Translations under genes and position numbers: made by a program | Shown: in pieces, positions 41,921-51,201 of the stretch | Numbering within the stretch: position 1 is the stretch's first letter | Layout of the letters: every line of letters starts with the position of its first letter | Source: Dyella marensis | GTDB taxonomy: Bacteria; Pseudomonadota; Gammaproteobacteria; Xanthomonadales; Rhodanobacteraceae | Assembly: GCF_900112865.1 (NCBI RefSeq) | Contig: NZ_FONH01000002.1 | Location: forward strand, 62,001 to 126,000 | Length of the DNA: 64,000 bases | Direction of reading: 5' to 3' | The notes under the pieces: model-generated | The model's input: only the letters and a program-made list of their open reading frames with translations | The model's database searches: none | What the model was told of the DNA's origin: nothing

Positions 41921-43241
41921 GTGCGCGTCGCTTCGCCACCTCGTCGGCGGTCAGCGTCGCCGGCTTGCCGCCGAAATGCGTGAGCACGAAGTTGCCCAGT
42001 GCCGCCACTTCGGCATCGGTATACGCCTGCCCGAACGAAGGCATCGACGTCTCGCCATGCGCGGTGCGCAGCGTCGAGCCCTGCAGGATCACCTGGGTGA
42101 GGTTGTGCGCCTGCGGATCGTTGGCCGCCTGCGTGCCCAGCAAGGCCGCCGCCTCGCTCTGCCGCCCCTGCCCGTTCCACAGATGGCAACTCGAGCACGC
42201 GCCCTGGAACAGATGCTGGCCGAGGCCGCCCTGCGCCAGCTCCTCGGCGCCCGGGGCGCTCGCGCTGGAGGCCAGCGCCAGCGCCGGCCGGTCGTTCACT
42301 TCGCTGCCGGCGCTGCCCTGCTGCGGTTTCACCTCGCGCAGATAAGTGACCAGGGCGCCGATGTCCTCGGGCGTCAGGTATTGCAGGCTGTACTGCACCA
42401 CTTCGCCCATCGGGCCGGAGGCCGTGCCGCGGCCGCTGGCATGCCCCTTGGACAAATAATCGGCCAGTTGCTGCTCGCTCCAGTTGCCGATGCCATAGGT
42501 CTTGTCGGACGTGATGTTATAGGCCTTCCAGCCTTGCAGTACTTCGCCCGACAGCGCGTCGCCGCGCTTGAGCGCATACATGGCGTTGCGCGGCGTGTGG
42601 CATTCGTCGCAATGGCCCAGGGCGGTGGCCAGGTAGGCGCCGCGGTTCCACGCCTGCGACTTGCCCTGCACCGGCTCGTAGCGCTGCTTCTTCAGGAACA
42701 GCGCGTTCCACACGCTCAGGCCCCAGCGCTGGTCGAACGGAAACGACAGCTCGTTCGGCCGCGCCGGCGCGTGCTTCGGCGGCAGGCTGAACAGGTAGGC
42801 CTTGATGGCGAGCACGTCGTCGCGGCTCAGCGCCGTATACGAGGTGTACGGGAAGGCCGGATACAAGGGCTTGCCGTCCTTGCGCACGCCCGCATGCAGC
42901 GCGCGCACGAACTCGTCGTCGCTCCAGTCGCCGATGCCGGTTTCCTTGTCTGCGGTGATATTGGTCGAGTAGATGGTGCCGAACGGCATCTTGAACGCCA
43001 CGCCGCCGGTATACGGCTGTCCGCCGGGCACCGTGTGGCAAGCCGCGCAGTCAGCCGCACGCGTGAGGTATTCGCCGCGGGCCACGGGGTCGGTGAGGCT
43101 GGCCGGCGCACCCGCGGCCGCGGGTTGCGGCGCGCCGGTCTCCTTGCCATCGCCGACAATGAACCAGGCGTAGGCGGTAAAGGCGGCGGCGCCCACCACC
43201 ACGATGGCGATCAAGGCCAGGATCATGCGCACGAGTTTCAT
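41916..43241 (-). CDS. Triheme cytochrome c, electron-transfer subunit of molybdenum hydroxylase
   Basis: This 441-residue periplasmic, membrane-anchored cytochrome has an N-terminal hydrophobic helix (residues 4-28) and three haem c motifs: CAACH at 65-69, CDECH at about 212 and CSSCH at about 352, each in a separate cytochrome c domain. Motifs such as YSTNITADKETGIGDWSDDE and SYTALSRDDVLAIKAYLF match the cytochrome subunits of membrane alcohol, gluconate and aldehyde dehydrogenases. It should pass electrons from the molybdenum hydroxylase to quinone or a terminal oxidase. Its start overlaps the large-subunit stop by four bases. The stop codon TAG is contributed by the adjoining intergenic repeat. 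Confidence 0.93.
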   Translation of the reverse strand: MKLVRMILALIAIVVVGAAAFTAYAWFIVGDGKETGAPQPAAAGAPASLTDPVARGEYLTRAADCAACHTVPGGQPYTGGVAFKMPFGTIYSTNITADKETGIGDWSDDEFVRALHAGVRKDGKPLYPAFPYTSYTALSRDDVLAIKAYLFSLPPKHAPARPNELSFPFDQRWGLSVWNALFLKKQRYEPVQGKSQAWNRGAYLATALGHCDECHTPRNAMYALKRGDALSGEVLQGWKAYNITSDKTYGIGNWSEQQLADYLSKGHASGRGTASGPMGEVVQYSLQYLTPEDIGALVTYLREVKPQQGSAGSEVNDRPALALASSASAPGAEELAQGGLGQHLFQGACSSCHLWNGQGRQSEAAALLGTQAANDPQAHNLTQVILQGSTLRTAHGETSMPSFGQAYTDAEVAALGNFVLTHFGGKPATLTADEVAKRRAP

Positions 43242-45508
43242 GCCATCCCCTCCTTCGCAGCGGCGGCCCGGTCGGTCGCCTGGGTGATGACGGCCTTCAG
43301 CGCGTCGGGCCCCTGGACCAGCGCAGCGCGGTCGATCGGATAGCTGCGCAGGCGCACGCCGGTGGCGGCGAACAGCGCATTGAACAGGGCCGGGAAGGCC
43401 ATCACCGTGCCGGTCTCGCCGATGCCGCCGGGTGCTTCCTTGCTGTCGACCAGGTGCACTTCGAGCGCCGGCGTCTCGTTGATGCGCATCATGCGGTAGT
43501 CGTTGAAGTTGTGTTGCTCCACCGCGCCATGCTTGATGGTGATGCCGTTGTACAGCGCGGCGGTCCAGCCGAAGATCAGGCCGCCCTGCACCTGCGCGGC
43601 CACCGTATTGGGATTGACCGCGATGCCGCAGTCGACCGCGGCCACCGCGCGGCGCAGCTTCACCTCGCCCTGCGGCGACACCTCCGCCTCGACGATCACG
43701 CACAGGTAACTGCCGAACGGCGCCGCCACCGCCACGCCGCGACCGACCCGCGCCGGCAGGCTGCCCTTGCCCCAGCCGGCCTTTTCGGCGGCGAGATTCA
43801 GCACGCCCAGCGCGCGCGGGTTCTTCTGCAGCTGTTCGCGGCGATAGACCAGCGGATCCTTGCCGGCGGCATGCGCCAGCTCGTCCATGAAGCTCTCGAC
43901 CACGAATACGTTGTGCACGGGACCGACACCGCGCCACCAGCCGAGGTGCACGCCCTCGGGCATGTCGTGGCGTACCCATTCGACTTTCATGTTAGGGAAC
44001 TCGTACGGCACATCGGCGGCGCATTCGATCGCATCCGAATCCATGCCGTTCTTGCCCATCGCCCCGGGCGCGAAGGTGGCCAGCACCGAGCCGCTGGCGA
44101 TGCGGTGTGTCCATGCCACCGGCTTGCCGTCGTCGCCCAGGGTGGCGGCGATGCGGTCGTAGTAGGCGGGCCGGTAGCGGTCGTGCGCGATGTCTTCCTC
44201 GCGCGTCCACACCATCTTGAGCGGATAGCTGACCTGCCGCGCGAAGGCCACGGCCTGCTCGACCGGATCCTCGAACAGCCTTCGCCCGAAACCGCCGCCC
44301 ATGTACTGGTTGTGCACCACGATGCTCTCGGGCTTGAGCCCGGTGAGCTTGGCGGCGACATCCACGCAGCGTGCCGGCACCTGGGTGCCGGTCCAGATAT
44401 CGCAACCATCGGGGCGCACATGGACGATGGCGTTCTGCGGCTCCATGGTGGCGTGCGCCAGCAAGGGCAGCTGATAGGTGGCTTCCAGCGCCTTGCCTTT
44501 CACGCCGTCGACGTTGCCGACCGCCTTGCCGGGAATCGGCGTGCCATGCTTCGACGCCTCGGCCAGATCCTTGAACAGCTGCTCGGTGGAGTACTGCGCG
44601 TTGGGACCGTGATCCCAGGTGATGTCCAACGCATCGAGCGCCTGCTTCGCGGCCCAGAAATGCTCGCCCACCGCGGCCACCGCGTTGTCGATCTTCAGCA
44701 CGGCGACGAAACCGGGCACCTGGCGTGCGCGGCTGTCGTCGACCGCCACCAGCTTGCCGCCGAAGGTGGGGCAGGCCTTGACCGTGGCGACCTTCATGTC
44801 CGGCACGCGCAGGTCGATGCCGAACTGCAGCGAGCCGTCGACCTTGCCGGCGGTGTCTACGCGGCGCAGCGGCTTGCCGATCAGGGCGAATTGCGCGGCG
44901 TCCTTTTCCTGCACCTTGTCGGGCACGGGCAGTTGCGCGGCGGCGTTGGCGACCTCGCCATAACCCAAGCTGCGCCCGCTCGCCTCGTGCCGGATCACGC
45001 CGCGCGCCACCGTGCATTGCGCCGGATCCACTTTCCATTTCGCGGCCGCCGCGCCGACCAGCAAGGCGCGCGCCGCGGCGCCGGCCTGGCGCAGGGTGGT
45101 CCAGCAGAAGCGGATGGTGGTGGAACCGCCGGTAGCCTGTTCGCCCAGCAGCGGGTTGGCGTAGAGCTTGCGGTTGGCGGGCGCGTGCTCGACCACGACC
45201 TGGTCCAGTCCCAGGTCCATTTCCTCGGCCAGCAGCGTGGCCTGGCCGCTGTACGCACCCTGCCCCATCTCGATGCTCGGCATCACCAGGTGCACCGCGC
45301 CGTCGGTGCCGACGCGGATGAAGGCGTTCGGCGCGAACGCCGCATCGCCCGCCGCGACCGGCCCTTGTGCCGCAGCGCGGCCGAGCACCTTGGCGCCGCC
45401 GCCGAGCCAGAGGAAGGCGACGACGAGGCCGCCCAATTTCAAAGCCTCGCGCCGCGACGGGTTGTCGGGTTGGCTCTCGCCGAGGGGCTGGTCGAAGCGC
45501 ACGTTCAT
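43238..45508 (-). CDS. Molybdenum hydroxylase large subunit (IorB/aldehyde oxidase-like)
   Basis: This 756-residue member of the xanthine oxidase superfamily, IorB branch, has a twin-arginine signal at 18-24 (SRREALK) followed by a hydrophobic stretch, so the folded enzyme is exported to the periplasm. Seen: [54 protein letters not shown], and GGIGETGT near the C-terminus with the catalytic-type Glu of the family. It probably binds the cytosine dinucleotide form of the cofactor, since a MocA-like gene lies in the same cluster. It is coupled by 4-base overlaps to the 2Fe-2S gene before it and the cytochrome gene after it. The substrate (aldehyde or N-heterocycle) cannot be told from the sequence. 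Confidence 0.92.
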   Translation of the reverse strand: MNVRFDQPLGESQPDNPSRREALKLGGLVVAFLWLGGGAKVLGRAAAQGPVAAGDAAFAPNAFIRVGTDGAVHLVMPSIEMGQGAYSGQATLLAEEMDLGLDQVVVEHAPANRKLYANPLLGEQATGGSTTIRFCWTTLRQAGAAARALLVGAAAAKWKVDPAQCTVARGVIRHEASGRSLGYGEVANAAAQLPVPDKVQEKDAAQFALIGKPLRRVDTAGKVDGSLQFGIDLRVPDMKVATVKACPTFGGKLVAVDDSRARQVPGFVAVLKIDNAVAAVGEHFWAAKQALDALDITWDHGPNAQYSTEQLFKDLAEASKHGTPIPGKAVGNVDGVKGKALEATYQLPLLAHATMEPQNAIVHVRPDGCDIWTGTQVPARCVDVAAKLTGLKPESIVVHNQYMGGGFGRRLFEDPVEQAVAFARQVSYPLKMVWTREEDIAHDRYRPAYYDRIAATLGDDGKPVAWTHRIASGSVLATFAPGAMGKNGMDSDAIECAADVPYEFPNMKVEWVRHDMPEGVHLGWWRGVGPVHNVFVVESFMDELAHAAGKDPLVYRREQLQKNPRALGVLNLAAEKAGWGKGSLPARVGRGVAVAAPFGSYLCVIVEAEVSPQGEVKLRRAVAAVDCGIAVNPNTVAAQVQGGLIFGWTAALYNGITIKHGAVEQHNFNDYRMMRINETPALEVHLVDSKEAPGGIGETGTVMAFPALFNALFAATGVRLRSYPIDRAALVQGPDALKAVITQATDRAAAAKEGMA

Positions 45509-46053
45509 GCCACGCCCTCCACGCGAACGAAGGAAAGCACCTGGCCGGTCGCGGCGGCCTGGTTCGGCGCTTCGTTGGGCAGCGTCTGCGGCGCCACCTT
45601 CTGGCCGGTGGCGACCTGCCTGATCGCCTCGCGGATGCGCACATACGTGCCGCAGCGGCAGATGTTGCCGGACATGGCGACGTCGATTTCCGCATCGCTC
45701 GGCTCCGGCGTCGCTGCCAGCAGCGCGGCGGCCGACATGATCTGGCCGGACTGGCAATAGCCGCACTGCACGACTTCGATATCCAGCCAGGCCTGCTGCA
45801 CCTTCTTGCCGACCGCGCTGGCGCCGACGCCCTCGATGGTGGTGACCGCCTTGGTGCCCACCGCCGCGACCGGCAGCACGCACGAACGCACCGCCGCGCC
45901 GTCGAGGTGCACCGTGCAGGCGCCGCATTGCGCGATGCCGCAACCGAACTTGGTGCCGGTCAGGCCGATCACGTCGCGCAGCACCCATAGCAGGGGCATG
46001 TCGTCCGGGACGTCGACCGAGCGGGATTCACCGTTGATATTCAGGACGATCAT
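45505..46053 (-). CDS. 2Fe-2S subunit of molybdenum hydroxylase
   Basis: This 182-residue small subunit carries two 2Fe-2S clusters. The ferredoxin-type cluster uses Cys38, Cys43, Cys46 and Cys58 ([15 protein letters not shown] and RSC); the second, helical cluster uses Cys97, Cys100, Cys132 and Cys134 ([11 protein letters not shown] and ICRCGTY). It relays electrons from the molybdenum centre to the cytochrome subunit. It has no signal of its own and is presumably carried out with the Tat-signalled large subunit. The ATG at 46053 has GGAGG at ideal spacing. A C-terminal tail of about 30 residues after the second cluster is not part of the usual core. Confidence 0.94.
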   Translation of the reverse strand: MIVLNINGESRSVDVPDDMPLLWVLRDVIGLTGTKFGCGIAQCGACTVHLDGAAVRSCVLPVAAVGTKAVTTIEGVGASAVGKKVQQAWLDIEVVQCGYCQSGQIMSAAALLAATPEPSDAEIDVAMSGNICRCGTYVRIREAIRQVATGQKVAPQTLPNEAPNQAAATGQVLSFVRVEGVA

Positions 46054-46103
46054 GTTGCCTCCGCGTCTGTGCATGGGCGATGTCGGTGCGCGAACGCGAC
46101 GGG

Positions 46104-46703
46104 CTATCCGCTGCCCGTGCGCCAGCGTTCGTAGTCGTCCGGCGTATCGATGTCGATGCGGGCCTCGGGCATGGGCAGCGCCTGTACCTGGTCCGCGTAA
46201 AGAGCGAGCAGGCTGCGCGCGCCTTCGGGGCCGTGCAGCAGGTCCAGCTCATGGAAGAAGCGCGAGGGGAACAGACAGGGCACGCCGACCACGCCGTCGC
46301 CGTAATCGGCGGCGACGATGCGGTCGGGCGCGGCCGCATCCGCCAAGGCTTGCAATTGCGCGGCGCCGAGTGCCGGCTGGTCGCACAGGCAGACGGTGAC
46401 GCCGGTCAGTTCCGGGTGGCGTTCGCGCAGGCGTCGCACGCCGAAGGCGAGCGAACCGCCCATGCCCGACGGCCAGCCGGCGTGGAAGGCGGTATCGAGC
46501 GGCAGGCCTTCCAGCGCGACCTCGACGTCCTCCCGATAGGCGCCGATCACCACCGTCACCCAGGGCGATACGCGCAAGGCCTCGCGCGCGACGCGGCGCA
46601 CCAGCGGCTCGCCATCGATCGCCACCAGTTGCTTGGCCGAGCCATAGCGCACCGCGCCGCCGGCGGCGAGCAGGACGATGCCCAGGGCGCGCGCGGCGGT
46701 CAT
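46104..46703 (-). CDS. MocA-like molybdenum cofactor cytidylyltransferase
   Basis: This 199-residue nucleotidyltransferase has the MobA/MocA fold: [20 protein letters not shown] at 9-28, [12 protein letters not shown], and CLCDQPAL in the metal-binding strand. MocA makes the cytosine dinucleotide cofactor used by xanthine-oxidase-type enzymes such as the large subunit encoded just downstream. The canonical GxSxRMG reads GGAVRYG here, a small departure. Its start overlaps the stop of the XdhC-like gene by four bases. The pair fits a dedicated maturation module for the hydroxylase. Confidence 0.88.
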   Translation of the reverse strand: MTAARALGIVLLAAGGAVRYGSAKQLVAIDGEPLVRRVAREALRVSPWVTVVIGAYREDVEVALEGLPLDTAFHAGWPSGMGGSLAFGVRRLRERHPELTGVTVCLCDQPALGAAQLQALADAAAPDRIVAADYGDGVVGVPCLFPSRFFHELDLLHGPEGARSLLALYADQVQALPMPEARIDIDTPDDYERWRTGSG

Positions 46704-47794
46704 GAATGGATCGGCCCTTCGATGCGGCTGAGCCGGGCGCCGGAACGCGCGCGCATCGCGGCCATGATTTCCGCGGCGACGGAGAGCGCGATTTCCTGCG
46801 CCGTCTCCGAACCGATATCCAGGCCGGCCGGCGCATGGATCGCCGTGGCGGATACGGGCACGGCATCGCGGATGCGGCCGGCGCGTTCGCGCGAGCCGAT
46901 CACGCCGAGATAGGCCAGGGGCAGCGGCGCCAGCGCCTGCACATAGGCGAGGTCGCGCTCATAATGATGTGTCATCACCACGACCGCGGTCTGCCGGTCG
47001 AACGGGAGCTGTTCCGGCAGCATCTCGGGCGCGGCATGCAACTGCGCGCCCACGCCATTGAGGCGCTCGCGCGCCACCGCGACATGCTCGACCAGCGTGG
47101 TCTGCCAACCCAGGCCATGCGCCAGGCGCGACAAGGCCAATGCGCATTCGCTGTAGCCGACCACCACCAGCGCGGGCTTGGGTCGCCACGCTTCGAGCAG
47201 GACATCCAGTTGCGCACCATCCGCCTCGGCGCGCTCGAGCACGGCGCCGCCCGCCTCGGCGACATCCGCCAGGGCATGGATACGTTGCGCGAGACCCTGC
47301 GCGGGAATATCGGTCCAATGTCCCGCCGCATGGCGGATCAGGCGCCACGGTCGCGGCGTGTGCACTTCGCCGTCGCGCGAAAACACCGTGGCGACGCTGG
47401 CCGGTGCACGCTCCTCGTGCAGCCTGGCCAGCACGTCCAGGAAGTGGAAATCCGCCGGCTGCACCAGCGGCTCGATCAGCACGTCCAGCTCGCCGCCGCA
47501 GCCGACTTCCATCAGCAGGTCGAGGTTGGATTCGCGGTTGTAGGGCACCAGCGCGGGCGTGCGCTCCGCCATGGCGCGCTGCGCGCGCAGCACGATGTCG
47601 CGCTGGGGGCAACCGCCGGCCAGGGCGCAGGTCACTGTGCCGTCGGCATGCACCAGCATGCGGGCGCCGGCACGCCGGAAGGTCGAACCGCTGGTGCGGA
47701 CAATCGTGGCCAGTGCGGCTGGCTCGGGCGCGCTGCGCGCGCGGAGCTGCTGGACCGCCGCAAAGAGTTGGGGGAACTCCTGCGAAGCATTCAT
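46700..47794 (-). CDS. XdhC/CoxI family cofactor-maturation protein
   Basis: This 364-residue protein has an N-terminal XdhC/CoxI domain (LATIVRTSGSTFRRAGARML, GGCPQRDIVLRAQRAM, LLMEVGCGGELDVLIEPL) and a C-terminal Rossmann-like XdhC domain (MTHHYERDLAYVQALAPLPL, YLGVIGSRERAGRI, GLDIGSETAQEIALSVAAEI). Such proteins bind the molybdenum cofactor, help sulfurate it and load it into xanthine-oxidase-type enzymes. The Rossmann glycine loop reads VVVGYSECALAL instead of the usual GAGHVA pattern, so dinucleotide binding may be altered. It is the first gene of the hydroxylase cluster, divergent from the siderophore operon. Confidence 0.9.
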   Translation of the reverse strand: MNASQEFPQLFAAVQQLRARSAPEPAALATIVRTSGSTFRRAGARMLVHADGTVTCALAGGCPQRDIVLRAQRAMAERTPALVPYNRESNLDLLMEVGCGGELDVLIEPLVQPADFHFLDVLARLHEERAPASVATVFSRDGEVHTPRPWRLIRHAAGHWTDIPAQGLAQRIHALADVAEAGGAVLERAEADGAQLDVLLEAWRPKPALVVVGYSECALALSRLAHGLGWQTTLVEHVAVARERLNGVGAQLHAAPEMLPEQLPFDRQTAVVVMTHHYERDLAYVQALAPLPLAYLGVIGSRERAGRIRDAVPVSATAIHAPAGLDIGSETAQEIALSVAAEIMAAMRARSGARLSRIEGPIHS

Positions 47795-47824
47795 TCGATG
47801 TCGCCTGCCCGTGTCAGCCCGACC

Positions 47825-47854
47825 ATGCTAGTCGTCCGCTCCGACGCTTGGCAA
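47825..47854 (-). promoter_or_regulatory. Possible promoter of the hydroxylase operon
   Basis: On the minus strand, TTGCCA (47849-47854) and TAGCAT (47825-47830) lie 18 bases apart, about 30 bases before the XdhC-like start codon. The match is moderate and the leader would be very short. Confidence 0.35.
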
Positions 47855-47931
47855 CCGCGGCGGCGTTGACGCACGCGGTGCTCGCGATCACGAAATGGGT
47901 TTCGTCGGCGACACTTCGCGGTCGCGACTTG

Positions 47932-47960
47932 TTGATAATCATTCTCATTAAACCTATGCT
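47932..47960 (+). promoter_or_regulatory. Siderophore operon promoter with embedded Fur box
   Basis: The -35 box TTGATA (47932-47937) and -10 box TATGCT (47955-47960) are separated by exactly 17 bases. The sequence TGATAATCATTCTCA at 47933-47947 matches the 7-1-7 Fur consensus TGATAATNATTATCA with one mismatch and covers the -35 box and spacer, where bound Fur would block RNA polymerase. Transcription should start near 47967, 24 bases before the first gene. Confidence 0.85.
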
Positions 47961-47990
47961 GGCGGCCCTCCCACCTAGGCCCAGCCACGC

Positions 47991-48719
47991 ATGCCGCGTT
48001 CGATCGGACTCCTGCAATCCGTACCCAGCCCCCTGCTGTGCGAAATGCTGGGCCATGCCGGCTATGACTTCGTGCTGCTCGACCTGGAGCATGTGCTGCT
48101 CTCGCCGGACCAACTCCAGCACGCCATCCGCGCCTGCGAACTGGGCGGCTGCGCGCCATGGGTGCGCGTGCCGGAAGTGGACGAGAAGCTGATCGGCCGC
48201 GTGCTCGATGCCGGCGCCAGGGGCGTGGTGATTTCCCGCCTGGAAACGGTCGAGCAGGCCGAACGCGCCGTCGCCGCCGCGCGCTTTCCGCCGCTGGGCC
48301 GGCGCGGCATCACCGGCGGGCGGGTCACCGGCTTCGGCAAGACCGCGCTGCCGGACTACATCGAGCAGGCCAACCGCGAGATCCACGTCGTGCCGATGAT
48401 CGAAAGCGAAGCGGGCGTGCGCGCGCTGCCGCAGATCCTCGCCGTGCCCGGCATCTCGCTGGTGATGGAAGGCGCGCTGGACCTGGCGCTCGACCTCGGC
48501 CTGGGTCCGCAACCGCTGCATGCCGACGTGTGGCAGCGGCTGCAGGACATCGCCGACTGCTGCGACACCGCCGGCATCCCGTTCTGCCCCAACCCGCGCA
48601 ACGAACAACAACTGCGCTACTGGGCCGCCCGCGAGGTGCGCTGGATGCTCGCCGGCGAAGACCGCGGCCTGCTGCTGGCCGCCCTGCGCGATCGCGCCGC
48701 CGCCCTGCGCGCGTCCTGA
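47991..48719 (+). CDS. HpcH/HpaI-type aldolase, probable siderophore citrate synthase
   Basis: This 242-residue TIM-barrel enzyme of the HpcH/HpaI family has GYDFVLLDLEHVLLSPDQLQ, FPPLGRRGITGG, the metal-binding Glu in PMIESEAGV and the Asp in LVMEGALDLALDLG. In siderophore clusters, relatives are SbnG of staphyloferrin B, shown to be a citrate synthase, and AcsB of achromobactin. As first gene of the Fur-controlled operon it most likely makes citrate, the backbone of carboxylate siderophores, independently of the TCA cycle (inference). It is followed after 31 bases by the receptor gene. No strong ribosome site precedes the ATG. Confidence 0.85.
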   Translation: MPRSIGLLQSVPSPLLCEMLGHAGYDFVLLDLEHVLLSPDQLQHAIRACELGGCAPWVRVPEVDEKLIGRVLDAGARGVVISRLETVEQAERAVAAARFPPLGRRGITGGRVTGFGKTALPDYIEQANREIHVVPMIESEAGVRALPQILAVPGISLVMEGALDLALDLGLGPQPLHADVWQRLQDIADCCDTAGIPFCPNPRNEQQLRYWAAREVRWMLAGEDRGLLLAALRDRAAALRAS

Positions 48720-48750
48720 GCTTCCCCCTTCCCCGCTTGGAACACTTCAC

Positions 48751-50859
48751 GTGACCGGAACACACCGCCCGCATCTCCTTGGCCTGGCCATCGCCTGCGC
48801 ACTCTGCGCCGCCACCGCACATGCGGACGACACCACCGCGCCGAACAAGCCGCGCGAGCTCGAAGCCGTGCAGGTGCAAGGCAATGTGCTGGGCAGTTCC
48901 TCGAAGGAAAACGTGCGCACCTACGCCGGCAGCCGCAAGGTGATCGGCAGCGAGGACCTGGCCAACGGCGCCAACCGCTCGCTCGACGACGCCCTGCAAC
49001 AGGTGCCCGGCATCAAGATCTTCGACGAGACCGGCACCGGCGTGCTGCCGCAGATCATGCTGCGCGGCCTGTACGAGAGCCGCAGCGGCCGCGTGCAGGT
49101 GCTGGAGGACGGTATCCCGCTGTCGCTGGCGCCGTACGGCCAGACCAGCCTGTCGCTGTTCCCGGTGACCATGAATCAGATCGACCGCATCGACATCGTG
49201 CGCGGCGGCGCTGCCGTGCAGTACGGCCCCAACAATGTCGGCGGCGTGATCAACCTGGTCAGCAAGCCCATCCCCGAACGCTGGACCACCACGCTGGGCG
49301 AGAAGATCACCGCCGGCGGTGCCGGCCGTTACCTGCGCGACACCACGCTGAGCACCGGCGGCTACCTCACGCCGGATTTCGGCCTGCAGGTCGATGCCGA
49401 CTGGAACAAGGGCCAGTACTGGCGCGAGCACAGCGGCACCGACGTGAAGAACCTGCGCCTGCGCGCCGAATGGTGGCTGGCCGACGACAAGCTGCTGAAG
49501 GCGCAGGTGCAGCGCTACGTCGCCAACATGGACATGGCCGGCGCGCTGTCGGTCGCCGACTACGAGGAAAATCCGCGCCAGGCCACCCGTCCGCTGGACC
49601 GCTTCACCGGACGCACCACGCGCGCCTCGCTCACCTGGCAGCAGGATCTCGGCGCCTGGGGTCCGTTCGACCAGTCGCAGTTCACCTGGACCAACTTCAG
49701 CGCCGACAGCAGCCGCAACTTCATCGTCGGCATGCGCCGCCTCGCCACCGAGACCTGGCGCCCCGACCTGGCGCCGCAGCTGCTGCAGAGCGCGCCGCGC
49801 GGCTTCAAGGTCTATGGCAGCGAGCCGCGTATCGCCTTGCACGTGGATTCCGGCAACGTCACGCAGCAGTGGACCGCCGGCGTGCGCGCGGTGCGCGAGG
49901 ACATCGACTTCCTGGTCGGCAACACGGGCCTGGACAACGGTGTGTACACGCTGGTGCGCAACTGGCAGTTCAAGGATCGCGCCTGGTCGGCCTATGTCAG
50001 CGACGCCATCGGGTTGTTCAACGACCGCCTGACCGTCACGCCGGGCCTGCGCTACGAGCACCTCAATTCCACCTATCTCAACCGCGCCAACGGCATCAGC
50101 ACGCAGAACAATGTGCGCAATGCCCTGCCCGGCCTCACCGTCGGCTACAAGGCCAGCTCGCAGTGGTACGTCTACGCCGACGCGCAGCGTTCCCTGCGCG
50201 CGCCGCAGGTGACGCAGATCATCTACGGCGACAACCTCGACTCCGAGCTGGCCTGGAACTACGAGGCCGGTGCACGCTACATGCCGGTCGAGGGCACCAG
50301 CATCAACCTCGACGTGTACCGCATCGATTTCGACAAGCAGATCCAGCTCGACAACACCACGCGCACCTACGCCAACCTGGGCAAGACCCGCCACCAGGGC
50401 GCGGAGCTGGAGCTGGAATGGAGCCCGCCCAGTCTGCGTGCGCTCAAGCTCAGCGCCGGCTATGCCTATCTAGACGCCAGCCAGCAGTCCGGCCAGTATG
50501 CCGGCCGGCGCGTGCCGTATACCTCGCGCAACCAGCTCAACCTCGGCGCGAGCTACAGCCGTGGCGACACCGTCGTCGCGCTGACCAGCTATTACTTCAG
50601 CAAGGCCTACAGCGACGCCGCCAACACGGTGCGCGAGAACGCCATCGCTTCGGTCGGACAGCTGCCTTCATACTGGGTATGGAACATGCAGTTCACACAG
50701 ATGCTGATGCGCGCGGGCAGCAGCACGCTCAAGGGCACGCTGGCGGTGAACAACCTGTTCGATCGCCGCTATTGGTATCGCGGCATCGACACCAGCCCGT
50801 GGGGCCGCCAGGCGGCGCCGGGCCGCACGGTAACGGCGGGTGTGGAACTTGCGTTCTGA
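48751..50859 (+). CDS. TonB-dependent siderophore receptor
   Basis: This is a 702-residue FecA/PvuA-like receptor. It has a signal peptide (about 1-24, cleavage after AHA), a possible TonB box in LEAVQVQG, a plug (about 50-165: DDALQQVPGIKIFDETGTGV, RSGRVQVLEDGIPLSL, IDIVRGGAAVQYGPNNVGGV) and a 22-strand-size barrel ending GVELAF. The start is taken as GTG at 48751, which gives the signal peptide directly; no in-frame ATG does so. It should import the ferric form of the siderophore made by the downstream genes. No matching periplasmic binding protein or ABC permease lies in the window. A 342-base gap separates it from the biosynthesis genes. Confidence 0.92.
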   Translation: MTGTHRPHLLGLAIACALCAATAHADDTTAPNKPRELEAVQVQGNVLGSSSKENVRTYAGSRKVIGSEDLANGANRSLDDALQQVPGIKIFDETGTGVLPQIMLRGLYESRSGRVQVLEDGIPLSLAPYGQTSLSLFPVTMNQIDRIDIVRGGAAVQYGPNNVGGVINLVSKPIPERWTTTLGEKITAGGAGRYLRDTTLSTGGYLTPDFGLQVDADWNKGQYWREHSGTDVKNLRLRAEWWLADDKLLKAQVQRYVANMDMAGALSVADYEENPRQATRPLDRFTGRTTRASLTWQQDLGAWGPFDQSQFTWTNFSADSSRNFIVGMRRLATETWRPDLAPQLLQSAPRGFKVYGSEPRIALHVDSGNVTQQWTAGVRAVREDIDFLVGNTGLDNGVYTLVRNWQFKDRAWSAYVSDAIGLFNDRLTVTPGLRYEHLNSTYLNRANGISTQNNVRNALPGLTVGYKASSQWYVYADAQRSLRAPQVTQIIYGDNLDSELAWNYEAGARYMPVEGTSINLDVYRIDFDKQIQLDNTTRTYANLGKTRHQGAELELEWSPPSLRALKLSAGYAYLDASQQSGQYAGRRVPYTSRNQLNLGASYSRGDTVVALTSYYFSKAYSDAANTVRENAIASVGQLPSYWVWNMQFTQMLMRAGSSTLKGTLAVNNLFDRRYWYRGIDTSPWGRQAAPGRTVTAGVELAF

Positions 50860-51201
50860 CACAACGTGACGCATCGCACGCCGCCGCAAGCTGTCTTGCA
50901 ACTGCAACCCGGCGTTGACGCAGCACATACTTGTGTCCATGCAAGATGAAGTATCCGCATCGGCACCGGACCTGAGCCTCTCGCGATAAGGCAAGGATGT
51001 ATCGCGATCGGCGTGCCGGCGGCGGACCGCAGCACTACCGAGCCAGCCGGGATGTTCTTCCCGGCCCAGCCACCACAGCCCAGACCAACCCTTCGGCGCA
51101 CGGCCGAGGATGACGCGTGGATGGCTCGTGCGATTTTGCGCATCGGCCGCCACACGCATCCGCTGGCCCGTTGCGCGCTGCTTCAATACACGGATGCCTC
51201 C
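50860..51201 (+). other. Gap within the siderophore operon
   Basis: These 342 bases lie between the receptor and ATP-grasp genes. A TTGACG at 50914-50919 could be a -35 box but no good -10 follows at 16-18 bases. No second Fur box was found. An in-frame ATG at 51121, preceded by GAGGA, could extend the ATP-grasp protein by 27 residues into this gap. Confidence 0.4.
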
